Counted from the stretch's first letter, positions 8,049 to 15,261 are shown. The stretch: DNA of 15,834 nt from Bacteroidaceae bacterium (GCA_021443285.1 JABUUG010000004.1:2818-18651); one strand, 5' to 3'. Translations and numbers: made by a program. The notes: a model not told the origin generated them from the letters alone.

Positions 8049-8822
8049 ATGATAGAAATAAAAGACTTAAGGAAAAGTTTTGAGGACAAGGAAGTGCTGA
8101 AAGGCATAAACTTCACCTTTGAAGACGGTAAGACGAACCTAATCATCGGACAAAGCGGTTCGGGAAAGACCGTGCTGATGAAGACGCTTGTAGGACTGTT
8201 CACTCCGACCTCAGGGAAAGTGCTCTATGACGACCGCCTGCTGCGTTCGATGAACAAGCACGAGGTGGCAATGCTCCGCCGAGAGATGGGCATGATATTC
8301 CAGTCGGCAGCACTCTTCGACTCGCTGTCAGTACTGGAGAACGTAATGTTCCCCCTCGACATGTTCTCAGACAAGACATACAAGGAGCGCGTGAAAAGAG
8401 CGCAGGACTGCCTTGCCCGCGTAAACCTTATTGACGCACAGGACAAGTATCCCGGCGAGATATCCGGTGGTATGCAGAAGCGTGTCGCAATAGCCAGAGC
8501 CATAGTGCTCAACCCTAAATACCTGTTCTGCGACGAACCCAACTCTGGTCTCGACCCCAAGACCTCGCTCGTAATCGACGAACTGCTCTACGGCATAACG
8601 AAGGACTTCGGCATAACAACCATCATCAACACCCACGACATGAACTCCGTGATGGGCATCGGCGACAAGATAATATTCATCTACAAGGGCGAAAAAGCAT
8701 GGGAAGGCAGCAAAGACCAGATAATGGACTCCGACAACCAGCGGCTGAACGACTTCATCTTCGCCTCTGACCTCTTCAAGAAAGTAAAGGAAACTAACAA
8801 AGAACCTCATACAAACCCTTAA
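8049..8822 (+). CDS. mlaF: MlaF-type ABC transporter ATP-binding protein
   Basis: 257 residues with a complete ABC ATPase domain: Walker A GQSGSGKT (34-41), Q-loop Q85 (MIFQSAALFDSLSV, the MlaF-like form), signature ISGGMQKR (138-145), Walker B YLFCDEPNSGLDP (158-170; D162, E163) and H-loop H196 (NTHDM). The SGGMQKR signature and DEPNSGLDP are typical of the MlaF/Ttg2A group. It should power lipid transport by the MlaE permease encoded 22 nt upstream, at the cytoplasmic face of the inner membrane. The C-terminal tail (about 236-257) is short and charged. The next gene, nagB, starts 14 nt after the stop, though with no obvious functional link. Confidence 0.93.
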   Translation: MIEIKDLRKSFEDKEVLKGINFTFEDGKTNLIIGQSGSGKTVLMKTLVGLFTPTSGKVLYDDRLLRSMNKHEVAMLRREMGMIFQSAALFDSLSVLENVMFPLDMFSDKTYKERVKRAQDCLARVNLIDAQDKYPGEISGGMQKRVAIARAIVLNPKYLFCDEPNSGLDPKTSLVIDELLYGITKDFGITTIINTHDMNSVMGIGDKIIFIYKGEKAWEGSKDQIMDSDNQRLNDFIFASDLFKKVKETNKEPHTNP

Positions 8823-8836
8823 CAAATTTAATAACT

Positions 8837-9655
8837 ATGCGAGTTATCATTAACAAAAACTACGACGACATGTCGAAGTGGGCAGCAAACTATGTTGCCA
8901 GCAAAATCATTGAGGCTAACCCAACACCAGAAAAGCCTTTCGTACTCGGATGTCCTACAGGATCATCTCCTCTCGGACTCTACAGACAACTCATCAAACT
9001 CTATGAGGCAGGCGTAATCTCCTTCCAAAACGTTGTTACATTCAACATGGACGAATACGTTGCACTTCCAGAAGACCACCCTGAGAGCTACCACTCATTC
9101 ATGTGGAAGAATTTCTTCTCGCACATCGACATCAAGAAAGAAAACGTACACATCCTCAACGGTAACGCAAAAGACCTCAAGGCTGAATGCGAGAACTACG
9201 AGAAAATGATAGAGGAAGCCGGAGGCATCGACCTCTTCATGGGCGGCATCGGACCAGACGGCCACATCGCATTCAACGAGCCGGGATCATCCCTGAAATC
9301 AAGGACACGTGTTAAGACCCTTACAACAAACACAATACAGGCAAACAGCCGCTTCTTCGACAACGACGTAAACCTTGTGCCGAAGCAGGCTCTCACCGTA
9401 GGTGTAGGTACAGTGATGGCAGCGCGCGAAGTGCTCATCGTTGTGAACGGCCCGGCAAAGAGCCACGCCCTGCACCACATCATCGACAACGGCATCAACC
9501 ACATGTGGACATGCTCAGCCCTACAGATGCACCCACACGGGAACATCATCTGCGACGAAGAGGCTTGCGTGGAACTCAAGGTTTCCACATACCAGTACTT
9601 CAAGGACAAGCAACAGCTTGAGGGTATCGTTGAAGAATACCTGAACAAGTTTTAA
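8837..9655 (+). CDS. nagB: Glucosamine-6-phosphate deaminase
   Basis: 272 residues. It converts glucosamine 6-phosphate to fructose 6-phosphate and ammonia in the cytosol, the entry of amino sugars into glycolysis. Catalytic residues sit at exactly the E. coli positions: D72 (FNMDEYV), D141 and H143 (GIGPDGHIAFNEPG) and E148. The phosphate-binding PTGSSPLGLY (40-49) is also intact. Expected sources are N-acetylglucosamine or N-acetylneuraminate from host glycans or the cell's own peptidoglycan; the presence of an M15 peptidase in the same block is suggestive only. Codons ending in T are somewhat more common than in the flanking genes, as for a highly expressed enzyme. A hairpin 18 nt downstream of the stop probably ends the transcript. 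Confidence 0.97.
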   Translation: MRVIINKNYDDMSKWAANYVASKIIEANPTPEKPFVLGCPTGSSPLGLYRQLIKLYEAGVISFQNVVTFNMDEYVALPEDHPESYHSFMWKNFFSHIDIKKENVHILNGNAKDLKAECENYEKMIEEAGGIDLFMGGIGPDGHIAFNEPGSSLKSRTRVKTLTTNTIQANSRFFDNDVNLVPKQALTVGVGTVMAAREVLIVVNGPAKSHALHHIIDNGINHMWTCSALQMHPHGNIICDEEACVELKVSTYQYFKDKQQLEGIVEEYLNKF

Positions 9656-9673
9656 TCCCCACTATTAACATAC

Positions 9674-9715
9674 AGGCATCTGTCCCCAACCTTCCACAGG
9701 TAAGGACAGATGCCT
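9674..9715 (+). terminator. Hairpin after nagB, probable terminator or attenuator
   Basis: AGGCATCTGTCC (9674-9685) is perfectly complementary to GGACAGATGCCT (9704-9715), a 12-bp stem with an 18-nt loop. It is followed by TTATAATG, so the U-tract is weak. The next start codon (9728) is only 12 nt after the stem, so incomplete termination could feed DUF554, or the stem could limit its translation. Confidence 0.7.
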
Positions 9716-9727
9716 TTATAATGTCAG

Positions 9728-10429
9728 ATGTTAGGCACAATAGTCAATACCTGCGCCATCATGGTCGGCAGCATTGCCGGGTCATTCCTAAAGAGAAGCA
9801 TCAAGGGCTATCAGGAGGCACTTTTCAACGCACTCGGTGTTTGCACAATCCTTCTTGGAGCAAACTCCTTTGTGCGCTATATGCCCAAAAGCGAAGTGCC
9901 GGTGCTTTTCATAGTCAGTATGGCTATAGGCACAGTTATCGGTCATGCACTAAACCTTAACGGAAAATTCTACCGACTCGTTGAAAAGCTGAAAAAAGGG
10001 GATGGTAAATTGGGGGGAAAATTAGGGGATGGACTCTCTACAGGCATACTCCTATACTGCATCGGCACATTCTCAATGCTCGGCCCAGTACTCTCAGCAT
10101 TGCAGGGCGACAACACCTATCTCTACACAAACGCCACACTCGACCTTGTTACGAGCATGGTTCTCGCATCTACCTATGGCATCGGTATGATATGGGCGGC
10201 TCCAGTCCTGTTCTGCTGGCAGGGAATGTTCTATGCAATAGCAAAATTCTCAGAAAGTGCCATAAGCGAAGCTCTCGTCTGCGAACTCTCCATAGTCGGA
10301 GGAGTGCTTATTGCTGTGTCTGGTTTCAACATACTCGAACTCAAGCACATGAAGACAATCAATATGCTGCCTTCACTGCTCGTGCCACCCATCTATTTTC
10401 TCATTTCATCCATTATCAACAACCTTTAA
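9728..10429 (+). CDS. DUF554 (YqgA-like) integral membrane protein
   Basis: 233 residues with about six to seven hydrophobic helices, matching the length of YqgA-type proteins (about 235). The N-terminus MLGTIVNTCAIMVGSIAGSFLK and the central segments GTVIGHALNL and GILLYCIGTFSMLGPVLSALQGD are typical of DUF554. The family is poorly characterised; some members are described as possible transporters, but no substrate is established to my knowledge. An alternative ATG at 9721 is in another frame and gives only a shadow ORF. I see no TAnnTTTG box in the 72-nt gap upstream, so expression likely depends on read-through past the nagB hairpin or on a promoter inside nagB. The GH97 gene starts 11 nt downstream. 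Confidence 0.87.
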   Translation: MLGTIVNTCAIMVGSIAGSFLKRSIKGYQEALFNALGVCTILLGANSFVRYMPKSEVPVLFIVSMAIGTVIGHALNLNGKFYRLVEKLKKGDGKLGGKLGDGLSTGILLYCIGTFSMLGPVLSALQGDNTYLYTNATLDLVTSMVLASTYGIGMIWAAPVLFCWQGMFYAIAKFSESAISEALVCELSIVGGVLIAVSGFNILELKHMKTINMLPSLLVPPIYFLISSIINNL

Positions 10430-10440
10430 TCTATCAACCC

Positions 10441-12504
10441 ATGAATACACCTCACAAGACTCATCAGCCACTGTGTTCGGCACTATTGTGTCGAAACCGG
10501 CTTGCCGCTTTCACAAAGCAAGCGACTGAAAGAATTAATCAGCATTGCCCATCCCTTACAAAGAGAGGAATAGTAAGAACTATATTGCTCGTCCTCGTAA
10601 TAATTAACTCTCTCTCACTTGCGGGGAAAGAAGTAGGGAAAGAGACAATAACCTCTCCCGACAAACAGATAACCGTGCAATTAAACATCAACGGCGAAGC
10701 CTCCTACAGCATAATGCTCGGAGACAAAACAATGATGGAGAAATCTGCGCTTGGCCTCGTCACCAACCACGGAGACTGGAGTAAGGGGCTGACAATGAAA
10801 AACTGTACCAAGGATGTTGTGAAGAGCCACTACACCATGCGCACCGCAAAGGCATCCGACATCAACTACGAGGCAAGCCGTATGGTGTGCGATATACAGA
10901 CAACAGACGGATTCACATATCAGATTGAGTTCCGCGCATCAAACACCGATGTGGCGTTCCGTTACATCGTGCCACAACAGAAAGATGACATCCGCTCACT
11001 CGTCGTAACGAATGAGAAGTCGTCGTTCAGACTGCCCGACAAGACAACAACCTTCATCACAGCACAGAGCAAGGAGATGATAGGATGGATGAACACCAAA
11101 CCAAGCTACGAGGAAGGCTATACCTACGACGGTAAACTGACCGAAAAATCGCAGTATGGTGAAGGATACACATTCCCCGCTCTCTTCCATGTGGGAGATG
11201 ATGGCTGGATACTTATCTCCGAGACAGGTGTAAACGGCACATACGTAGGATCACACCTCAGCGACTGGAGTGCTGACGGATACACCATAGCATTCCCGAT
11301 GAAGGGCGAGATGAACGGACTGGGCAGTACAAAGGCTGGACTATCTCTCCCCCAGCCTACCCCATGGCGCACAATAACCGTCGGCACCACACTCAAGCCA
11401 ATCGTGGAAACCACCGTATCATACGACCTTGTTGACGAGCAGTTTGCGCCATCAGAGAAATACAAGAACGGACGCTACACATGGAGCTGGCTGATATGGC
11501 AGGACGACTTCATAACATACGATGTACAGAAGCAGTTCATCGACCTCTCTGCCACAATGGGGTACGAATATGTGCTTGTTGACAACTGGTGGGATACGAA
11601 AATCGGTCGCGAAAAAATTGCGGAACTCAGCCAGTATGCTCAATCGAAGGGTGTCCACCTGCTACTCTGGTACAACAGCAACGGCCACTGGAACAATGCG
11701 CCGCAAGGTCCGCGCAACTGCATGAACTCCGCCGCCAACCGCCACCGCGAGATGAAATGGATGCAGAGCATCGGAATAAAGGGCATAAAGGTGGATTTCT
11801 TCCCTGGAGACAAGCAGCAGACCATGCAGCTCTATGAAGACATACTCGCCGATGCAAACGAATATGGTCTGCAGGTAGTGTTCCACGGATGCACAATACC
11901 ACGCGGCTGGGAGAGGATGTACCCCAACTTTGTGGCAAGCGAGGCTGTGCTTGCCTCTGAAAACGTATTCTTCTCTGAAGATGCCGCAAGGAAAGAACCC
12001 TCCGACCTCTGCCTTCACCCCTTCTGCCGCAATGCCACCGCATCAATGGACTGGGGAGGTGTCATTATGAACAAACAACTCTCAAAAGACAATAAAGGCA
12101 GACACAAGCGATATACCACCGACCTTTATGAAATGGCGTCTGGCATAGTGATGCAGACAGCCGTGCAGTGTGTAGCCCTTTATCCCAACAATCTTCAGGA
12201 TGTTGACAGCGAGAAACTGGAGTGGCTGAAGAGACTGCCTGTCGGCTGGGACGAGACTCGCTTCATCGATGGCTATCCGGCAAAGTACATCGTAATCGCA
12301 CGCCGCCACGCAGACAAATGGTATGTGGCAGCACTCAATGGCACGGGCGAAACAATGAAACTCAACATACCACTTGATATGTTCCCCACAAAAGCACCGC
12401 TCATACTCTCCGATGACACGAAGATGAACCAAAAAGTAAAGACAGACAGCAAGGGATGCCTGAAGATTACGCTACAGCCATACGGAGGAGCGGTGATTGA
12501 GTGA
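10441..12504 (+). CDS. Glycoside hydrolase family 97, probably a retaining alpha-galactosidase-type enzyme
   Basis: 687 residues from ATG 10441. The export signal is odd: the hydrophobic run ILLVLVIINSLSLAG is at about 48-62, behind a 46-residue polar N-region, instead of near the start. No ATG lies between; only a TTG at 10585. The mature part has the GH97 N-terminal beta-sandwich (about 65-330), then the catalytic barrel with WSWLIWQDD, YEYVLVDNWWD, GIKVDFF (D452) and SEAVLASEN (E501, E507). By family knowledge GH97 has inverting members (SusB-like, Glu base) and retaining members with an Asp nucleophile in a KVDF-type strand. D452 fits the retaining group, so alpha-galactosidase activity is favoured, though other alpha-glycosidases are possible. 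These enzymes act in the periplasm, with calcium. The gene starts 11 nt after DUF554, and no SusC/D genes are nearby. Confidence 0.9.
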   Translation: MNTPHKTHQPLCSALLCRNRLAAFTKQATERINQHCPSLTKRGIVRTILLVLVIINSLSLAGKEVGKETITSPDKQITVQLNINGEASYSIMLGDKTMMEKSALGLVTNHGDWSKGLTMKNCTKDVVKSHYTMRTAKASDINYEASRMVCDIQTTDGFTYQIEFRASNTDVAFRYIVPQQKDDIRSLVVTNEKSSFRLPDKTTTFITAQSKEMIGWMNTKPSYEEGYTYDGKLTEKSQYGEGYTFPALFHVGDDGWILISETGVNGTYVGSHLSDWSADGYTIAFPMKGEMNGLGSTKAGLSLPQPTPWRTITVGTTLKPIVETTVSYDLVDEQFAPSEKYKNGRYTWSWLIWQDDFITYDVQKQFIDLSATMGYEYVLVDNWWDTKIGREKIAELSQYAQSKGVHLLLWYNSNGHWNNAPQGPRNCMNSAANRHREMKWMQSIGIKGIKVDFFPGDKQQTMQLYEDILADANEYGLQVVFHGCTIPRGWERMYPNFVASEAVLASENVFFSEDAARKEPSDLCLHPFCRNATASMDWGGVIMNKQLSKDNKGRHKRYTTDLYEMASGIVMQTAVQCVALYPNNLQDVDSEKLEWLKRLPVGWDETRFIDGYPAKYIVIARRHADKWYVAALNGTGETMKLNIPLDMFPTKAPLILSDDTKMNQKVKTDSKGCLKITLQPYGGAVIE
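10498..10514 (+). repeat. Short palindromic word shared with the 12.5-kb inverted repeat
   Basis: CGGCTTGCCGCTTTCAC differs from CGGCTTTGCCGCTTTCAC (12531-12548) by one T. It lies in the unusual N-terminal extension of the GH97 frame. Its core CGGC-TT-GCCG is self-complementary. Two related copies are far too few to define a family. Confidence 0.35.
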
Positions 12505-12505
12505 A

Positions 12506-12566
12506 AATAGTGAAGAATGAATAGTGTAATCGGCTTTGCCGCTTTCACTATTCATTCTTCACTATT
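12506..12566. terminator. 61-nt inverted repeat between convergent genes, probable bidirectional terminator
   Basis: Arms at 12506-12526 and 12546-12566 are perfect 21-nt reverse complements built of GTGAA/AATAGTG words. Inside lies CGGC-TTT-GCCG (12531-12541), with two short mismatches joining inner and outer stems. The element begins 1 nt after the GH97 stop and ends 25 nt before the stop of the minus-strand carboxyltransferase gene, so it could end both transcripts. A good U-tract is missing on the plus strand; the minus strand has a short one (ATTTTC). It may instead be a dispersed intergenic repeat. Confidence 0.75.
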
Positions 12567-12591
12567 CGTTATCAGATAGGATTTATATACT

Positions 12592-14340
12592 TTAGTTTGT
12601 TTTCATAAGTGTAGCAAGCTTTTCGCCTCGCTTCACTCTCTGCCCCTGCTTCACGCACACCTCATCCACCTTGCCGGCGATAGGTATCTGCACCGGGCAT
12701 ATCTCGCCCCATGCCGTCTGTATGTAGCAGAAGTTGTCGCCCACGCCGTAAGCGCTGCCCTGCATAGGCTCTATGCACTCCTTCAGCAGGCTGTCTGCAC
12801 CGAACTCGAAGAACACCTGTCCGTTCTCTATCGCTCCGAGAGCATAGTAGGCATGGCCGCCACCGCCGCCCTGTGCCTTCGCGTCGCGAGCCTTGCGGCA
12901 GTCGGCGTCGAAGTTCTCCTTCGCCTTGCCGCTCTTGTAGTTGCGATACTGCTCCGGGTGCATGGCGAGCTCATAGAGTTCCTCGTCGTCCTGACCGCGC
13001 TCCCATCCGTTCTCCTCCATCTCCTTGATGAAGTCCGGCAGGGCGTTCTTCAGCAGTGTGTGCGGGTCGGCTTCGGTGAACTCCTTGCCCTGTGCGGCAG
13101 CGAGCTTCACGAGTTCCGGGTCTATCTCGCCCGGTATCTTGCCCGACTTGCCGAGAATCATTCCCCACATGGAGTCGTCCATCATGGCGAAGCGGCCCTT
13201 GCCCTGTGCCATTGTCAGCAGGTTCATGAGCGCGATATTCTTCACATACTGCGAGAACGGCGTAACGAGTGGTGGATAGCCTACGCGCGGCCATACATAT
13301 TCCACCTCGTTGAAGAGCTTCACGAGCATCTCGTCTGAGGTGTATTCCTTCTCGCCCTTCTTCTTGAGGATGTTGTTTATGGCGGTGTGTATGCCGGCGA
13401 GGTCAGCCATCATAGATCCCATCATGCCGCCGGGAAGACCACAGCCGAGCAGCAGCGAAGACATATGCTTGTTGCCGGGATTGATGAACAGTCCGAGCCA
13501 GTCGTCGATGAACTCCTGAGTGAGCGAGCGCGCCTGCATATAGGCGTTCATGTTTATCTCCTTCACCTCGAAGCCCTCGTTCTTCAACATGCTCTGAACG
13601 GAGATGATGTCCGGATGTACCTTTCCCCATGACAGAGGCTCTATAGCAGTGTCTATCACATCAGCACCGTTGTTGCACACTTCAAGGATAGATGCCATAG
13701 ACAGTCCCGGTCCTGAATGACCATGATACTGTATGATTACATCCGGCCATTTCGTCTTTATCGCCTTTGTCAGTGCGCCGAGCATTGCGGGCTGACCGAT
13801 GCCCGCCATATCCTTGAGGCATATCTCGTCCGCCCCAGCCTCTACGAGCTGCTCTGCGATGCCCATGTAGTAGTCAACGGTATGCACGGGCGAGGTGGTG
13901 ATACACAGTGTTCCCTGCGGTGTCATGCCCGCAGCCTTTGCCCACTTGATTGAAGGGATGATGTTGCGCACATCGTTGAGACCGCAGAAGATACGCGGTA
14001 TATCAACGCCCTGCGCGTGCTTTACTTTATACTGCAGTTCGCGCACATCATCTGGCACGGGGTACATACGCAGCGCGTTCAGACCGCGGTCGAGCATATG
14101 TGTCTTTATGCCCACCTCGTTGAACGGTTTTGTGAACGCGCGAACCGCCTGGTTAGGGTTCTCTCCCGCAAGGAGATTTACCTGCTCAAAGGCGCCGCCG
14201 TTGGTCTCTACACGGTCGAAGCAGCCCATATCAATGATGGCTGGGGCAACTCTTACAAGCTGTTCCTTCAATGGCTGGAACTTTCCCGACGACTGCCACA
14301 TGTCGCGGTAAACAAGGCTGAATTGGATTCTCTTTTTCAT
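12592..14340 (-). CDS. oadA: Carboxyltransferase, oxaloacetate decarboxylase alpha-subunit type (pyruvate carboxylase B-like)
   Basis: 582 residues, starting MKKRIQFSLVYRDMWQSSG. The carboxyltransferase barrel shows the metal and lysine site of the family: D13 (RDMWQS), K176 (CLKDMAG, the residue carboxylated in relatives) and H206/H208 (YHGHSGPG). A conserved domain follows (about 300-480; LPGGMMGSMMADL, YPPLVTPFSQYV, GKSGKIPGEI), then a Gly-rich linker QGGGGG and a C-terminal biotinyl/lipoyl-like domain (about 505-582). The expected biotin motif EAMKM is replaced by QTAWG (541-545), so no acceptor lysine is seen. The enzyme would move a carboxyl group between a biotin carrier and pyruvate/oxaloacetate or a related acid, the biotin then sitting on another protein. 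No carrier or sodium-pump beta subunit gene is in the window. The gene name is by family resemblance. Confidence 0.85.
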   Translation of the reverse strand: MKKRIQFSLVYRDMWQSSGKFQPLKEQLVRVAPAIIDMGCFDRVETNGGAFEQVNLLAGENPNQAVRAFTKPFNEVGIKTHMLDRGLNALRMYPVPDDVRELQYKVKHAQGVDIPRIFCGLNDVRNIIPSIKWAKAAGMTPQGTLCITTSPVHTVDYYMGIAEQLVEAGADEICLKDMAGIGQPAMLGALTKAIKTKWPDVIIQYHGHSGPGLSMASILEVCNNGADVIDTAIEPLSWGKVHPDIISVQSMLKNEGFEVKEINMNAYMQARSLTQEFIDDWLGLFINPGNKHMSSLLLGCGLPGGMMGSMMADLAGIHTAINNILKKKGEKEYTSDEMLVKLFNEVEYVWPRVGYPPLVTPFSQYVKNIALMNLLTMAQGKGRFAMMDDSMWGMILGKSGKIPGEIDPELVKLAAAQGKEFTEADPHTLLKNALPDFIKEMEENGWERGQDDEELYELAMHPEQYRNYKSGKAKENFDADCRKARDAKAQGGGGGHAYYALGAIENGQVFFEFGADSLLKECIEPMQGSAYGVGDNFCYIQTAWGEICPVQIPIAGKVDEVCVKQGQRVKRGEKLATLMKTN

Positions 14341-14344
14341 GGCT

Positions 14345-14352
14345 CAAATATA
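14345..14352 (-). promoter_or_regulatory. Possible -7 box directly at the carboxyltransferase start
   Basis: Minus-strand TATATTTG fits TAnnTTTG and ends 4 nt before the ATG at 14340. If used, transcription would start at about the start codon. In such an A/T-rich 56-nt gap a chance match is possible, and the gene could instead be read through from the glycosyltransferase gene. Confidence 0.4.
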
Positions 14353-14396
14353 TTTATTGTTAAAAATTTCGTGCAACACACTAACTTCTTTTCTCC

Positions 14397-15143
14397 CTAC
14401 CCTTGCGGCATCTTCGGATACTTCCTGAACCATCCGTCCCAACGCAGGCGCATCACGCCGAAGAACGCCTCGCCGAATATGCCGCCGGACATCTTCGATG
14501 TTCCCTCGCGGCGGTTGACGAAGATTACCGGCACCTCCTTTATCCTGAAGCCTATGCGATAGGCGGTGAACTTCATCTCTATCTGGAAGCCGTAGCCCTT
14601 GAAGCGCACCTTGTCCAGCTCTATCGTCTCCAGCACGCGGCGCTTGTAGCACTTGAAGCCGGCAGTGGTGTCGTGGATATTGAAGCCGGTGACGAACTTC
14701 ACATATTTCGAGGCGAAATAGCTCATCAGCACCCGACCGATGGGCCAGTTCACCACATTCACTCCGCTGACATAGCGCGAGCCGATAGCGAGGTCGTAGC
14801 CCTCATCGTGGCAGGCCGCATACAGGCGGGGCAGGTCGTTGGGGTCGTGGGAGAAGTCGGCGTCCATCTCGAACACATAGTCGTAGCCGTTCTCCAGCGC
14901 CCACTTGAAGCCCATGATATAGGCGGTGCCCAGTCCGAGCTTGCCCGTCCGTTCAAGGATGAACAGTCTGCCCGCAAACTCATCCGCCATAAGCCGCTTC
15001 ACGATGGCTGCCGTTCCGTCGGGGCTGCCATCGTCTATGATAAGTATGTGAAATCCCTGCTGCAGTGAAAGCACAGCACGTATGATTTTCTCAATGTTCT
15101 CTTTCTCGTTATATGTAGGGATTATTACTATTGAATCAGCCAT
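14397..15143 (-). CDS. Polyprenol-phosphate mannosyltransferase-like glycosyltransferase (GT2, DPM1 type)
   Basis: 248 residues from ATG 15143; a TTG directly upstream (15146) is also in frame but the ATG is preferred. GT-A motifs are IIPTYNEKENI (7-17), LIIDDGSPDGT (34-44) and the metal-binding MDADFSHDP (93-101). Later family motifs include GSRYVSG, DTTAGFKCYKR and KGYGFQIEM. There is no membrane helix at the C-terminus, so it resembles soluble DPM1-type enzymes that transfer mannose or another sugar from a GDP- or UDP-sugar to polyprenol phosphate at the inner membrane. The lipid-linked sugar would feed protein or glycolipid glycosylation. The nucleotide sugar is not visible. It has its own promoter and a leader of about 110 nt, and the carboxyltransferase gene follows after 56 nt. 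Confidence 0.9.
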   Translation of the reverse strand: MADSIVIIPTYNEKENIEKIIRAVLSLQQGFHILIIDDGSPDGTAAIVKRLMADEFAGRLFILERTGKLGLGTAYIMGFKWALENGYDYVFEMDADFSHDPNDLPRLYAACHDEGYDLAIGSRYVSGVNVVNWPIGRVLMSYFASKYVKFVTGFNIHDTTAGFKCYKRRVLETIELDKVRFKGYGFQIEMKFTAYRIGFRIKEVPVIFVNRREGTSKMSGGIFGEAFFGVMRLRWDGWFRKYPKMPQG

Positions 15144-15156
15144 CAATTTACGAAGA

Positions 15157-15180
15157 TTGATTAATTATTATTGATTAATT
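15157..15180 (-). repeat. Tandem TTGATTAATT words in the GT2 leader
   Basis: TTGATTAATT occurs at 15157-15166 and again at 15171-15180, separated by ATTA. Each word is partly palindromic. It lies 14-37 nt upstream of the GT2 start on the minus strand, in the transcribed leader if the promoter at 15262-15269 is used. It could be a protein-binding site or simple A/T-rich sequence. Confidence 0.35.
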
Positions 15181-15186
15181 CGGGGC

Positions 15187-15202
15187 AATCGGCAAGCCGA
15201 TT
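15187..15202. repeat. Perfect palindrome AATCGGC-AA-GCCGATT in the GT2 leader
   Basis: A 7-bp inverted repeat around AA. In RNA a 2-nt loop would force the stem to open slightly. The core CGGC-AA-GCCG recalls CGGC-TTT-GCCG at 12531-12541 and CGGC-TT-GCCG at 10498-10507. A weak second stem CCAG-GCTG-CTGG lies beside it (15204-15215). No known riboswitch class is recognised. Confidence 0.4.
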
Positions 15203-15261
15203 ACCAGGCTGCTGGGATATGGGGACGGATGAACCAGGGGAATTTTCGGTATTAATATCGG

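Noticed and set aside
12886..13000. The charged, Gly-rich linker of the carboxyltransferase as a frameshift or pseudogene sign
   Set aside because: The frame continues without break into a good C-terminal biotinyl-like domain; Gly/Ala-rich linkers before such domains are normal.
12853..13338. Plus-strand open frame of 161 codons opposite the carboxyltransferase gene
   Set aside because: It overlaps conserved coding sequence on the minus strand and has no domain-like features.
14403..15068. Plus-strand open frame of 221 codons opposite the GT2 gene
   Set aside because: The minus strand encodes intact GT2 motifs; the plus translation is a Val/His/Leu-rich shadow with no motif.
15144..15146. 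TTG at 15146 as the GT2 start
   Set aside because: The very next codon is ATG, which fits the family N-terminus and is the stronger start.
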